64,000 nucleotides of DNA from Thelephora terrestris. Lineage: Eukaryota > Basidiomycota > Agaricomycetes > Thelephorales > Thelephoraceae. The translations under genes and the position numbers were made by a program. This document shows, in pieces, positions 32,394-45,629 of this stretch. Under the pieces are notes generated by a model. The model had not been told where the DNA came from and made no database searches. It was given only the letters and a program-made list of their open reading frames with translations. Each line of letters starts with the position of its first letter. Position 1 is the first letter of the stretch. Location: contig WIUZ02000022.1 of NCBI GenBank assembly GCA_015956445.1, forward strand, positions 62,001-126,000. The letters run 5' to 3'.

Positions 32394-34419
32394 TCAGGTC
32401 GCAACAGCAGGTCCCTGGATGGCGACGAGGGGGATTGAATTGGATGCTACATCTGTGTTACCGGATTTCGGCTTCAAAGCTGAGCCGTAAGGCGTCCTGC
32501 CAGTGCCGGGTTTGGACAAGCTGTTTCCGCCCGTAATTATATCACGGAACCGGATGTGGGAGAGTTGGTAGCAGTATGGACCTTCTTCGTCCGACACGAC
32601 CACATGCCTCGACAGATCGTAATGTATGTGGTCTCTGGCGTGTTTCTTCAGGTCGATCGTGACTCTTGACATCATCGCTACCTGTGGTTGGAAGGGATTA
32701 GATATAGACTCGGAACTCTCGAGAACAGTGAGAGCAAACGCACCGTCAAGCTGGAATTCCCACGATGCGCACCGCGAAGTAAATTATATAATGAGTCCCC
32801 TGGATACAACGCGCGGGCTAAAAAACCAGCTTACAGGAGCTCAAGCCTGGGTTAGAGAACCGTCGTCAATGACGACTTCACTGGACAATCAAAAAGGAGC
32901 CCGGAACTCACTGTGCGGTGATGTTTTGTATGCCGGATTGCGCGACAGGGATCATGATCGCGAGGGTGAGCGTGATGGAGAAAATCACACTGCCACATGA
33001 AATAATCATTTGATGACGGGGAGAAAGCAGGGTCAGTCATGAGGTGATCGCAGCTAGACAACGAGCGTCTTACCTATAATACACCATTCCTTCAGCTAGC
33101 ATTGTTTGCAGGATTAGGCTGTTAAACTGGCCAGTGAGAGACCGGGTTTTGTAAGCCTTGTAGGCGGTGAGGGCCATTACGACCGTGTCGTATAGGAGAG
33201 GCAGCCAGGCCGATGCGGCAGCGATTTTCGTCCTAAAAAACATAAATCAGCAAAGCTGATGCAACCCCGGCATACAAAGTTGCTACAAGCTCGGGTCAAA
33301 AACCATAGTACACGCTGTAAAGAACTACATCAGGACTCCTGGAAGAAAACGGTAGGTGTCCGATAGGCACGCACGGTACCTGGGGCCATAGTGATTAACA
33401 GCTAGACCGAATGCGATGTCAGCGCTCTCATCGTAGAAGAGTTGATCTCGGACTTACGGACGCCGTGGGTAAGCAGCCAGGCATTGACCCCGAACTCGAG
33501 AGCAAGCACCGACGCAACAGCGCAAACGACAGCCGTCTTCTTACTGTATAACGCCCTTACCCTAATATCCGATCAACACGGGGGGTTAGCGCGCAGAAAC
33601 TGACTAAGCGCACCGGAGAAGCATCATGAGCCCCACTATATTTATGCCAATGACCGTCATAGCACCTTCATAACGCACGTATCTGGCACATCTGAAGGGG
33701 TTCGCGTCAAGGCCTCCGATTGAATTTAGTTGGATCCTTACGTCTGGGGCCCTTGTTAGTGGAGCGAACGCAGAAGAGTGTATTGCACGTACCTCGGGCT
33801 TCCAGTTCGATAGATATGCTGTACCCAAATAAGAGAAACGAAGCGATCGGATAGTGGGAAAAACAAACCATATAAGTTTACGATGAACCCCAGGGGAATT
33901 AAATAACGGTTCTGAACGATGGACCGTCAACCACAAGCAAAGGGGCGGATTCCTCGCGCTTACGGTCAAGAACAAGTACGTAACTTTGGGACAGATGTTA
34001 GTACCAGGACCGGGACCATTCGTAAAATAGCTTACAAGGGCCTTTCGGTGTCTGCCAGATAAACCGGACCTGTGACACGACTTCAGAAAGGGGTGTGTTT
34101 GTAGAATGGAGGTGGCCCAACCTCGTCCGCGAAAGTGATGAAGTGATCGTAAACCAAGACCGTGAAACCAGCAAACCCGACAAGCTGAGGGATGGTCACG
34201 GACAGAGCGTGAATCATGGGGATGTTGTAATGGGTTGACCCGTTGGACGAAAAAACTCACAATCGTTGAATAGCTGCAAAATAGGAGACATGTCAATTCA
34301 ATAGCTTGGAGATTGCTTCCGACCCGAAAAACCACATACATGGTCCTCAAGTCCTCCTCTATAGCACTTTGGGAATAAGGGTCCACGGACTTTACAAATG
34401 AGGAGTCGTTGAACGACAT
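32394..34419 (-). CDS. Multi-pass membrane protein, DUF6533-like family
   Basis: Predicted seven-helix-like integral membrane protein of a family much expanded in mushroom-forming fungi; function unknown. It starts at 34419 (MSFNDSSFVKSVDPYSQSAI, then EEDLRT). After two short introns the diagnostic block LVGFAGFTVLVYDHFITFAD joins to EVRFIWQTPKGP; the YDH...EV..IW signature is what I used to name the family. Further hydrophobic segments follow in exons between 33.9 and 32.9 kb (TYLFLTV; YEGAMTVIGINIVGLMMLLR). The C-terminal exon (32.7-32.4 kb) is hydrophilic and ends PLVAIQGPAVAT-stop. Not all internal exons were placed exactly. Confidence 0.62.
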
Positions 34420-36436
34420 GAAGGGTGTGAAAGGTCAGACAAAGGCTCGAGCCGTTGTATGAGCGCTGGTCAGGGTGTAAAGCTGTCGTTGATCAGGGTA
34501 GGAGTGCAGACAAACGAAGGGGAATGGGGGCGAAAGGCCTCCGGGCAGCCTCGCTTTAAGTATGAATGGCGGACGAGCGCGAAACGCGGAGAGTTGTTTG
34601 ACTGTGGGGCTGTCCCTGAAGTCAATTCAATTCATCCCTGGAATGTCTGATTTGTCAGCGTCCCTATCTCTCTAGATTGAGATCAATCATTGTTTGACAA
34701 CCTACCGACAGTCAATTCCTTTCGTCCCTGGCGCAATCGCATGTAGGAGCGGGGAGAGCGAACCGATCGAGTATTTCGAGGCAACCTCGCTAAGAGGAAT
34801 CGCGTTCAGATAGGTGCCCAAAATGGACTGCTGCTTCTGAGACCGTTCTTCTCAAGACCCCTTAGCCAGCGTGAGAGAGGTGGGTTCGGTTCCAGACCAG
34901 GGGACGTCTGACAGAGATTCAAAGAATTTGCTCGGAACATTCCGGTGAACCGTCCCTGAATACTTGACATGTAGTTCGCGGCCTTGCCGTTCGACTGTCG
35001 AGCAAAAGTAGGCATAGGGCATCTGTGACATCGACGGTTGGGTGAGGTTCGCAGCTTCTTGCTCAAGAATCTCTTGTAGGCTACTTTTGTAGTTTTCGAG
35101 GGCGAGAATGTACAGGTATCTTGATTATGAGCCACTCATTATTACAGATAAACAATGATGTGCAACGCACCATCGTGTTGCACAGCCAGCCCAGAAAGCC
35201 CGGACTTGGGCGAGCCAAGCGCTTGAATACACCCTCGACCCCCTGCGCATCACGTAGCAATGGTATTCAACCCATCGAGGCGGCGGAGAGTACCACCTGC
35301 GATTCAGCAGAGGTACATGCAAAGTGCTGTGCATCGATCAACGTGTCGAGCTGATAATCACACATCGAAAGTTTCATGGCAGATTGGAACTATCCGGACT
35401 CGGTTAGGGGAGCATTCGTAAGGCCTGAGCAGTGAATACGGACCGACCCTGCGCACCGGCGCCTGGCGTTGAATATGGGGCCCTGGAGCTCGGTATGAGC
35501 GACAAACAAGCATCTGATTTGAAGACAATCACCGAGGTGGTGACATGAATGGCAAGGGTTTTGTGCGAGCTTGAGTCCCCGCCCCTTCTATGCGTTTTGG
35601 AGTGCCAACGAAGTTGAGATTAAATCAACAGTGGGCTGTGACGTGGGGTCAGATATAGGGCACGGATGTGACCATGCGACAACTAACGCACCGCAGACCG
35701 GCTTTCTACAGCACCAACTCCCCAGTGACTCAATGGCAACTCAGACCTGAATGGAATCGCATGCCGTATCAGTGATACCGTCTGGCATCACGGGAGGGCA
35801 CATGTACCACTCTCGGTGAAAGCCGACTGGAAGTTCCCGCGCTGGCTGGGGTCAGTCGACGTGGGCACAATAAATTCTTGCCAGGATCAGAGCGAACATA
35901 TTCGCGGCACCTGTGGTACTGCGGTCGATAATCAAAATCAAGGTCAGCAGATGCGGGGGAAACCTAGGTGATTTAGAGACCACGCGGACTAGGCAGGGGG
36001 TGGCCTTTTTCATGGGATTCGATTGTCAGTGGCCTGGGATGGCATTCCTATGCCAAGGATCTGTCTCTGGCCTCTATGCCAGCCGCGATGGGTGATCGTC
36101 GGATGCTTACGACGGAGCCCGCCGGATTGCTAAAGGCCTGATAACGCACTCGCCTCTTTGGTGTATCAAGCATAATCGTGTACTTCGAAGTACATAACTT
36201 ACGACCATAATAATCAACTGGCTTCAAGTTGTGACCAGTGACCGATGACGTCTGCTTAAATAAGCTGACTGCTCTTGTGGCGCACGGCTTTCAATCGGTT
36301 ATCGACATCCGCCACGATTACAGCAAACACTCTATCCACAGAAAACGCACACGATGCCGCCAATCGACCTGCTGAAGCTCGACTTGTGTGGTCCTCAATA
36401 CGCCCCGGAATACCTCGCTTTGATAACTGGAAAGTC
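34420..36436. other. 2-kb region without a recognised gene
   Basis: Lies upstream of both the DUF6533-type gene (minus) and the second F-box gene (plus). A 109-codon minus-strand ORF at 34806-35135 has no recognisable motif and no supporting splice structure. No repeats or transposon ends seen. Confidence 0.35.
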
Positions 36437-38489
36437 ATGGTAAACCCTCCTTTTATCCGTTGCCCAGATAGAGTTTCAGCTCGATCCAGGAATCTCAAGG
36501 AACCGAATCAGGATGTCTTGGACATGTACTCGACCCAGATTAAAGCACTCGAGGACACCATCATCCGACTTCGTAGGAGGTCCAACGCCAAACTGGCTAT
36601 CTTTCGCATCCCTCCTGAAATCCTTTCTGAAATCTTCCTCCATTGCACCGGTGGCGAGCTGACCTCCAATTCGCTCTACCCTCAACGAACTTTCAACTTC
36701 ATCCACGTTTGCTGGTATTGGAAAATCGTGGCATACGAAACTCCCTGTCTGTGGTCGACCTGGCCAGGGGGTTGCATCGACTCATGGCCAGTCCTCCACG
36801 CTCGTTCCAGGAATGCTCCATTGGATATCCACTTGCGCAAACGCCCCCTCGATCCTACGGCGTTGGTTCCCATCCTTTCCGATCCAGAAACATTCAGACG
36901 GCTCCGCTCCCTCGACTATAGGGGACATGCCTCGTGGTTTGACCAGTTCCTCGATTATCTTCTGGTTCACAAACACGTAAACGTCCCGAGCCTCCAAGAT
37001 CTTCGAATCAACATCTCGTGTATGGGCGCAACGTCTGGATACGAAGCATTCGAACGTATAAGCCGCTTTTTCTCCCTGTCTTTCCCTAAACTCGACACAC
37101 TGGAAATCGTCAACCTCGGCATCAATTGGAACTCTTCTTTTCCATCCTTTTCTTCCGTAACCAAGTTGACAATTAAAAACCCCCCGAACGTGATCCGCCC
37201 CAAGATGGTCCAATTGCTTTCACTCCTTCGGTGCAACCCGCGAATGAAGGAGTTGACCCTCGAGGACGGAGCGTTCCCCCAGCCGGACGACGCCGGAGGA
37301 GAAAGGGGTTTCCTTGCACTACCTGACCTCCGGACTCTCCAGTTAAACGGAGGCTTACTCCCTATCATGCACCTAACGGAACACCTCAGACTGCCTCCCG
37401 AGCTACAATACGTGTCTATCACAGCTGACGCCTCGGGGTACTCCAACGACGCGATCCTCCCACACCTCAAGCCATTTCTACACAGTTACTACATAAGTGA
37501 GGACCGCGAGGAGCGCCGAATCGACGGCCTGCGACTCTCACTTGACGATTTGCAGACGACAGTGTTGACCATCGCCACTACGCCAAAGGCGCTTTTATCG
37601 GAAGCGACACTCTCGCAGGTCCCGCTCTCGCCCATGAACCTTCATATCCAGACGTACCAGGACAAGAGGTCGTTGTCGATGGAGGTTTTCCGGTTCCTGC
37701 CGGTAGGAAACCTCCGGGATCTGTCCCTCGAATCCCTCGAGTTTACCGTAGATCAATGCAAACTTCTGTTCGGTCAATGTCTGAGGGTAGAGGAACTGTG
37801 CATCGCTGCCAGTTCGGGACCCGGGGCTATCGCGGCATTGCAACTACCCGGCCTTCCGGGCAAAGACAAACATAGTGGCAAGGAAAAGGGGGAGACAACG
37901 GAGATCCATGCCAGCTCTAAGAGGCGAAAAGGAAAAACCAGGGGCGGAAAAGGTAATTTGCATAAGACCGCGGAGAATTTGCGGTTTGACTAAACCTTCT
38001 TTCCGATCTTTTGGAGGCGCCGGACAGGGATACGGAGCAAGCGGGAAGCAATCGTTCCCTTCAATGTCGCGAGATACACGTCATACAATCACGGTCGACA
38101 GCGTCCCACTTCCAAAATTGAAGAACCTTCTCCTGCACGAGGTAGTTTTCGGTACCGGAGATGGGAAGATATACAAAGGGATTTCAAAGAACGGATTCGT
38201 GGATCTGGTTCGCAACCGGAAGAAAGCGGGGTACGGGTTGCAAGAGCTGGCGATACAAACTTGCGTTGGATTCGGAACGAAAGAGGTAAGGCAGTGCGAA
38301 AAGTTTGTCAAGAATGTGGTATGGGATGGAGACGTGGGTGAGGATTTAGGGCCCGGCTGCCCACATTTCTGGGACGCTGATGATCTCAGCCCTAATGAGG
38401 AGTACGATGCTCACTATCAGCTTTATGGTCGTCAACCATGGGACATCTACGATTCGGACGGCTGGGATGATTTCCTACCGTATTTTTAA
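36437..38489 (+). CDS. F-box protein, second family member
   Basis: Predicted SCF substrate receptor. The start at 36437 (MVNPPFIRCPDRVSARSRNL) precedes a coiled-coil-like helix (DMYSTQIKALEDTIIRLRRR), a common N-terminal element of agaricomycete F-box proteins. The F-box-like core is LAIFRIPPEILSEIFLHCTG followed by FNFIHVCWYWKIVAYETPCL. The rest is leucine-rich (for example LRLPPELQYVSITADASGYS). The first frame ends at 37993, but an intron at 37953-38016 (GTAATT...GGAG) joins RGGKG in frame to AGQGYGASGKQ. This restores a natural LRR-like C-terminus (PLPKLKNLLLHEVVFG) up to DGWDDFLPYF-stop at 38489, giving 662 aa. The intron ends GGAG rather than YAG, so cDNA support would be useful. Same general architecture as the gene at 3.0 kb, but clearly diverged. 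Confidence 0.78.
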
Positions 38490-40425
38490 GCATGGGCATG
38501 TATGTACATCTACAGCTGAAACTTGCAATGGTCCTCCAGAGTTCCTGTGACTCGAATGATGGGCGGAGGGCCATCGGAATGGTATGCATTGCGCGTTTCC
38601 AGTTTTTCGACTGCTGCTCCATGTGGGGCGTATGATGGTTTGGACGAATTTGCTTCTATGGCCCGACGTATCCGTCGAAGTGATCACGTCTCCGGGGGCC
38701 AATTCCCCAGGCCCTGATGGGAGGAGGGTTTGTCCGGGGTAAAACGCAACGATCTCCCTTCTTAATGGCTGCGAACTGAGTGCTTGACAGCGCACAGCCC
38801 GCCCTCATAAGGAATGGTATCCCGCCCGGCATGACGGGGCTATCGGGTCCCAAAAAAAAGATGACGACGCACCCCTGGGCTGTCGACCAGCCCACAGACC
38901 GGGGAAAACTGAGTTTGCGACCTGGCAGAGGTCAATGCTGATGCGGCAATTGCGAAGTGCCGAGCCCCAATCAAAAGGTAAACGAAAAACTGGGGCGTGC
39001 CAGTCCTGTGGAAAACCGGTGATTCGAATTGAAAACGGCCGCGAGCAGAATTTTTTCACAGTGATCCGATGAATTGGTGTTCATGGGATTGGCATACCAT
39101 TCTTAAAGTACGGCAGATCGTGGCCCTGCGATGACTCTCGTGAGTGTATTTGTGTATGTCGCTAACCCATCAAGACGGCGCAGCAGCCATAGAGAGTAAG
39201 AAGCTCGCGTGCTTTCGAGTGGTAATCATTTCTCCACAATTCTGCCCAAGTTAGGGTTGAGCAACAATGGTTCGAGGACCCTCGTCTGTCATCATTGATT
39301 CGTCCCTGACGCCAACGCCGCCTGCGAATTGAGTCGTCAGTTAGGATACCGCTATTGCAGTTTGGCAATTCCTTTCCAGTAGGCCATATCAGTCCCTTCT
39401 TCGATCGCATCTCCGCTTTCTTCTGAGGTACAGTCTCTTGCCTGCAGCTTTAGGATCTCGTGCTTGAGCTTGATCCTAGGTCGTTCGACAGATTGTTGCT
39501 CGATGGCTCGGTATCTGACGTGCCACTCTGGGGTATACGCGGAAGAATTGCGCCTCGTCCGGCCGCATTAGAGTGGTCTGGATGAAGAAAAACGGGTTCA
39601 TGAACCTTCTGCCGACAGGCTTGTTTTCAACTCCGCTGGACTGAATTGCTTGTACCATCCTGAGGTCCTGCAAGCGTAGGGAGCGAGCAGTTTCAAAGGG
39701 TTATACATAGCCGACGCATTGTGTGATCATGACAAGCGTCTGGATGACGAATGCTGGCGCCCCGGCACGGTAATGAGGGCATCAACGTTGGAAAGGCGGG
39801 CGCCCGGATCTTTGAGGAATGTGAGTTTGAAGAGCCGCACATTCATGTAAGCCCTGGCCGGATCATGGACATGCGCGGGCCCACATGTGTTTGAGAGTGG
39901 GATGACGACCGGTTGACCCCGGCGACCGACGAAGACGGTGGTGGTCCAAAGAGCGCGAGCATTTGAGGGTTTTGATTACGTTCCCTCCGAGGAGTGTCTC
40001 ATCGGTTGCCAGCACCGCGCCTTCCTATGGTCAGCTGCCTCATCGTTCTCACGAAAATAACGTCAAGCTCCGACGAATCGACTTACCCGTCCAGAACGTG
40101 CACCGCAGCCATTCGCTAGAACGCGCAAAAAAGAACAGAACCCTTGACATTGAAATTCCAAACGTTCTTGACGATCCCCCGGAACTAGATGGGGGGTCGT
40201 TGGGCGACTTACCCGGGGGGCAGAAGAGGAAAATAATAATAATAATAATAAGCAAAATACCGAAACGCAAAAACGTTCCGATGGCCTTCCGCCCCCCCAT
40301 TTCCCATATAAGATTTCAGGTAGTTAACATATATAAACAACCGTCCACTTCCTTCCTCTCTTCCCCATCATTCCCCGCCTTGTCTGTCTTCCTTCGCATC
40401 TGGTACAATCTCCTCGTCGGTGTCC
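38490..40425. other. 1.9-kb region, possible coding remnant
   Basis: No intact gene. On the minus strand, 39960-39740 translates to a protein-like stretch (ALWTTTVFVGRRGQPVVIPL ... MNVRLFKLTFLKDPGARL). It needs a one-base frame change near 39755 to continue as PGAPAFVIQTLVMITQCVGY-stop, and a further minus-strand frame runs 39673-39476. This may be a decayed gene or chance. The end of the interval (40300-40425) is the GDH2 promoter, with TATATAAAC at 40330-40338. Confidence 0.3.
40231..40251. repeat. (AAT)n microsatellite
   Basis: Seven consecutive AAT-type triplets about 175 nt upstream of the GDH2 start codon, just 3' of a short G-run (cccggggggcag). Confidence 0.9.
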
Positions 40426-43400
40426 ATGTCAGACCAGTCGAACCTCCAGGTGCCCGCACCCCCCACCGCACCCTCTCGCAGTGACAGCGATTCGTCCACC
40501 CACAAGCTGCAAAATCTCCCCGGGTACATCACCCCTGTTTTCAAAGGCAAAGAAGAACAGAGGGCCAAGGTTCAGGCCGAGGTTGCGTCCAAGGTGGGCG
40601 ATCTCGCTTTTGCTACCCCGCACTCGATCTTGATGGGACCGACCTGCAGGGCTTCATCCCAAGGGAGCTCGTCGCGAACGAAGTCACCTGGTTTTACTCC
40701 CAACTGGGCATCGACGATACTTACTTCAGCAGCGAGTCTGTCCCTGTAATTTCGGATCATATCATCGCCCTCTTTGGTGCAAAGGTCCTCGCCTACACCA
40801 AGCATGATCCGACAAAACTCGTCATCGACCTGGAGAAGATCGACGAGGATCGCGCCGTCTTCATCCATACCAGCCCTCCAGGCCAGACTTCCACTCAAGG
40901 CCCCGGCGCGACTTGCGAATCTAGGTACTCATCCCCGCAGATTCCCTCGTAATCTCCCAATCTCACCTTTCGCCCCTTCCAGGATTGACGCCCTGTTCTT
41001 GGATAACGTTAAATCCGATCAGCCCTTCCGACTAGAAACCTACCGATCACAAGGATCCATATCGGTGACGGCTTCACAGCAATTGCGGTGTTACTTTGTC
41101 AACAAGTGCAAGTTCCCCAGCCCTCCACCCACGTTCACTCGAACAGATGGGTCAGTCACCTCTTTCCCCCCCTTTCTCCGCCTTCCTGACCATTTAAATA
41201 CTCTACAGAAAGACCGACATCAGAGCCGTTTCAGACCCTGTTTTCCTCGAGAAGGCGTCCGAAAACACCCTTGAAGTATACCAAAAAATTCTCTGGAATG
41301 TCGAGTCGCGTTATGGTCCCGTTATGGAGGTCTTTGAAGTCGAGGGAAGCAGAGAGAAACGTCTCGTTATCGGATACAAGCGAGGGGGGACCTCAAAGTT
41401 CTTCAGGTACGAGGCACTCGCTTGAGGCATATCCACTCACGCTCAAAATCTTTTCAGCGCTTTGTCCAACCTCTACCACTTTTATTCACTCTATTCCGCA
41501 AGGAAATACGTCGGTAAGCCTCCAAACTTCCCTCTCCCCGGAACGGCCGGAGCGTGCTTACCGTCCACCAGAACAATTCTCCAACGGTATCACGATCATC
41601 TCACTGTACCTCAATCCGTTGCCCAACGTGAAAGATGCCCCACCGATCGAGAACTCGATACACCAAATCATGAAAGAGGCTTCTCTCCTCTACTGTCTCC
41701 CTGATAATTCCTTTTTCACCCCTGGTAACGGCCATGCAGTGCAGGAAGCAACCTATGCTTGTACGTCACCCTTACACCAGGGCATTCGATGACACTCAAT
41801 GACCTCGCCAGATTGCGGTTGGATTTTCGCCCAGCACTTCTGTAACCGTCTGGGGACATCCTACCTGGCACTCAAAAACCTTCTAGATGAATCGAACCCC
41901 AACCACGCAGAGGTCCTGAACGACATCAAGAGGAGGTTCAGGGAGGAGACTTTCACTCGTGAATATATTGAGCAGATCCTCCAAGCTCACCCCGAGCTGG
42001 TACGTCGACCGAATTCACATTTGAGAGCTAACCAAACCGGCCGTAGATCCGACTTCTCTATGTCAATTTCGCTATGAGCCAATACCCAGAATCTGAGAGC
42101 GCCCAATTGATGTATGCGTTCCTATTTCGCCCACGCGTGATCTAATTCTTTTCTCTAGGCCAACTCTGTCCTACCAACGTTTGCAAACGTTCCAGCCGTT
42201 GAGCGACAAGGATCTGTACGAAAAGATTCGAAAGACGGTTTCCAACAAGCACGAGTTACAGGTCCTCGAAGCCTTGCTGATATTCAACAAGTTCGTCCAG
42301 CGGTGTTTGGAAGTCCGGGAAACTGACCTTTTCCTAGAAACGTGCTCAGAACCAACTTCTATCAGCCAACAAAGGTCGCTCTATCTTTCAGGCTTTCCCC
42401 AGCATTCTTGCCAGAGGTCGAATATCCGCAAAAGCCGCACGGAATGTTCATCGTCATTGGAAACGAGTTCCGAGGATTCCATCTCAGGTTCAGAGACGTT
42501 GCGCGAGGTGGAATTCGAATCGTCATGTCAAGGAACAGGGAGAATTACTCCATCAACCAGAGGATGCTGTGCGTTTTTCGCGAATCATTATCTCTAATCG
42601 CTCGTCAAATACTGATTCCTCGATCGCAGGTTCGATGAAAATTATGGTCTCGCTTGGACTCAAACTTTGAAGAACAAGGACATCCCCGAGGGAGGTGCAA
42701 AGGGTACAATCTTGCCCAGTCTTGGAGCGTCCCCGAGGCTCTGCTTCGAAAAATACGTCGACTCTATCTTGGACCTTCTCATTCCTGGCCAGAGCCCTGG
42801 GATCAAAGAACGCCTCGTCGATCTGTATGGAAAGCCAGAATTACTCTTCTTTGGCCCTGACGGTAGGATGTCGACTGATATACCCTTTGAAATCGTGCTG
42901 ACCAAGTTCCAACGTAGAGGGAACCGCAGACTTGATGGACTGGGCCGCCACGCACGCCAGAAACCGGGGTGCTGAATGGTGGAAATCTTTCACCACCGGA
43001 AAACTGCTTGGTGGCGTTCCTCACGACACGTACGGAATGACATCGCTGTCGATCCGGCAGTATGTGCTTGGACTTTACAAACAGCTTGGGCTTCGGGAAA
43101 AAGACATCACAAAGGTTCAGACTGGTGGGCCAGATGGTGATCTCGGATCTAGTACGTATCACCCGCGGATAATTCCTCACAATAAAGACTTAGCGCGCGC
43201 CCGTAGATGAAATTCTTCTCAGCCACGACAAGACAATTGCTGTGATCGATGGCAGTGGTGTTCTCGCGGACCCTGTCGGCATTAACAGGGAGGAACTCGT
43301 TCGCCTCGCCAAGGCCAGGAAACCCGTTTCCCATTTCGATAAGTCGAGGTTGAGTAAAGATGGATACCTCGTCAAGGTTGAGGATCAGGATGTCAAGTTG

Positions 43401-44345
43401 CCTTGTGAGTTTGGCTGCATCATTCTGACATGATCTCCTCATCTGAGGTTGCCTTTCCAGCTGGAGAGACCGTTCTGGATGGGACCGACTTTAGGAACTC
43501 GGCTCACCTCAGGTTCAAGGCTGACCTATTCGTTCCTTGCGGAGGACGGTACGAGAGTTCTCACAAGTTCAAGGCTTCTATTTACCATTTCCCTACGTAT
43601 AGCCCTGAGGCAGTCAACATCTCTAATGTCGCCGCTCTGATCGATGCCGAGGGCAAGCCTCACTACAGCTATGTCGCCGAGGGAGCAAACTTGTTCTTCT
43701 CGCAGCAAGCTCGGCTACACCTCGAACAACGCAAGGTCATCTTGTTCAAAGACTCCAGCACCAACAAGGGTGGTGTCACCAGCTCTTCGTTAGAAGTGCT
43801 TGCTGGTCTTGCCTTGACCACAGAAGAATACCTGGACTTGATGATCTTCAAGGATGGCAAACCCACCGAATTCTACCAGAGTTACGTCAAGGACATTCAA
43901 GAAAGGATCGGCGAAAACGCCGCTGCCGAGTTTTATTGCATATGGAAGGAGCACGCGAGGCTCTCAGGAGCGAAGCCTCGTACCATCATCTCTGACGAGC
44001 TGTCAAACACTTTGAACAATCTCCAGGCAGAGTTGGAGAGTTCTGATCTTTTCGACGATCTTCCCAGCAGGAAGGGTGTCTTGAGGAGGGCAATCCCCAA
44101 AACCCTCGTTGACAAAGTTGGGCTGGATGAGCTGTTGCGGCGACTCCCAGAACCTTACCAGAAAGCACTCTTCTCCAGCTGGGTTGCGTCACGATTCGTA
44201 AGTCCCTTTATGTCCCATTGCTTCTAATCCTTTCTCACCCACGATGCGTCGGGGACAGATTTACAAGTATGGTGTCCATGGCTCCAGCGTCGACTTCTTC
44301 CACTTCGCGAGGGAGCTGGCTAGCGATCGTTCAGTTAACAGATAA
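40426..44345 (+). CDS. GDH2: NAD-specific glutamate dehydrogenase (large fungal type)
   Basis: Catabolic NAD-GDH: L-glutamate + NAD+ + H2O to 2-oxoglutarate + NH4+ + NADH, used for growth on glutamate-family nitrogen. Sixteen exons close exactly to 1034 aa: 40426-40593, 40650-40924, 40983-41150, 41209-41406, 41458-41513, 41572-41760, 41812-41999, 42047-42111, 42159-42290, 42338-42568, 42630-42862, 42918-43151, 43207-43404, 43461-43548, 43603-44197 and 44259-44345. The start is MSDQSNLQVPAPPTAPSRSD. Family blocks include GFIPRELVANEVTWFYSQLG, the substrate-site region FHLRFRDVARGGIRIVMSRN, LPEGGAKG-like IPEGGAKGTILPSLG, DGSGVLADPVGINREELVRL, LDGTDFRNSAHLRFKADLFV, PCGGRPEAVNISNVAALID and YVAEGANLFFSQQARL. 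It ends FHFARELASDRSVNR. This is the roughly 115-kDa class, not the small NADP enzyme. No lesions. Confidence 0.97.
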
Positions 44346-44640
44346 TCTTTATAACGACGAAAAGTACATAACTATCATGGATTGTACTATATTACCCCTG
44401 GAACTTTCCTCTTGGATTGATTTGCTTTTAATCATGTCCTAGCGGGCATCTCGGAAACGAATGGCCATAGCAGAGAGACTTTTAGCCGTGCCCAATGTTT
44501 TCAACAGTGTCTCCACTAGGCATGGCGGAATGCCGGATGCTTTGACAATCACAAGATAATCACAGCAGACTGCCGCATGGTATAGCAATCCACAATGCAA
44601 TAACAAAGCCGTTGGATACATGACATGCTACAGGAGGTAC

Positions 44641-45274
44641 TCAAATGAAGCCAATTTTGTTTGCGACGTCAAGAGCATCGTGATCTGAGGCCAGTCGCAC
44701 ATAGGCCTTCTTGGTTCCGTCGGGACTGAGGGTGTGTCAGAAGAGCATCGATGGAATAAGAAGAGGACCACACACCGGATCAAGGTGTTGACTTTGGCCG
44801 TCTGAACGTCATACAGCTTCTTCACCGCGTCTTTGATCTGCCTCTTATTCGCCTTGAGGTCGGTGATGAAAACGAGGGTGTTATTTTCCTCGATCTTTTT
44901 CATCGCGGACTCAGTGTTCAGTGGCCTGTGTGAGGGTCAAGGAGATGAAGGGCCTCGATGAGCAAGGATGCCTACGAGATGATCACTCGGTATTCGTCCA
45001 TACGGGGAACATGATTAACGGATTTCCTTTGGTACTTGGGATTCCGGGGCAAACGAAGGGTTTTAGGTCGATGGAATGAGACCGTGGTTCGGACCTTTCG
45101 TTTGGTCGTTGAGTGGGCTCCTACGAGAGCGGCCTTCTTCGCATTTTTCGCCTTGGTTTCCTTGGAAGCAGGAGCCTTGGCTGGGAGTCAAAGTCAACGT
45201 GGAATTGAGCAGCCTGGGGGGATGATCGTACTTGGAGCCTTTCCCTTTGCTTTTGTCGATTTAGAGGTGGCCAT
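44641..45274 (-). CDS. RPL25: 60S ribosomal protein uL23 (RPL25/RPL23A)
   Basis: Large-subunit protein that lies at the polypeptide exit tunnel. It starts at 45274 ([14 protein letters not shown]), followed by an intron whose acceptor (TTGACTCCCAG) gives [21 protein letters not shown] Lys/Ala-rich N-terminal extension leads to [74 protein letters not shown] and [19 protein letters not shown]. It ends [12 protein letters not shown]-stop at 44641. The length (about 155 aa) and intron-rich short exons fit fungal RPL25 genes. Convergent with GDH2, head-to-head with the ETF-beta gene. Confidence 0.95.
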
Positions 45275-45629
45275 TTGGATCAAGTCTAGAGGAGTTTTAT
45301 GTACTCGTGAGAACGGAGGTATCGAGGGCGAGGAATGGGGTGGAAGAGTTGAGGGGGATGCATGTCCATCCGAGCGTATCGATCCTAATCCATCATCAAA
45401 ACCACGGAATCTCCGCTCAAAAACTATACGCCCAATATCTCCGGTGCAAACTCTCCCATCCCAGGGTGCGATTCCAGAGAAAATGTGCTCACCTTGAGAG
45501 GGAATATGGCCTTGAGGGATGGAGGGGGGGAGGTTTGCGATGATTCCGACGCACCTGCCAAATTAGGAGAGCGGCATCACCGGTCTTCGGGCGCTGCCGG
45601 CATCACATTCCGTTTGACTTGGAGAGAAT
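45275..45629. promoter_or_regulatory. Divergent promoter, RPL25 / ETF-beta
   Basis: 355 nt between divergent starts. G/A-rich on the plus strand near 45300-45360 and again near 45510-45535, i.e. pyrimidine-rich when read toward RPL25, as often seen in ribosomal protein promoters. No TATA box. Confidence 0.35.

Noticed and set aside
39963-40484. 173-codon plus-strand ORF overlapping the GDH2 start
   Set aside because: It runs through the (AAT)n tract, the TATATAAAC promoter element and the GDH2 first exon in another frame.
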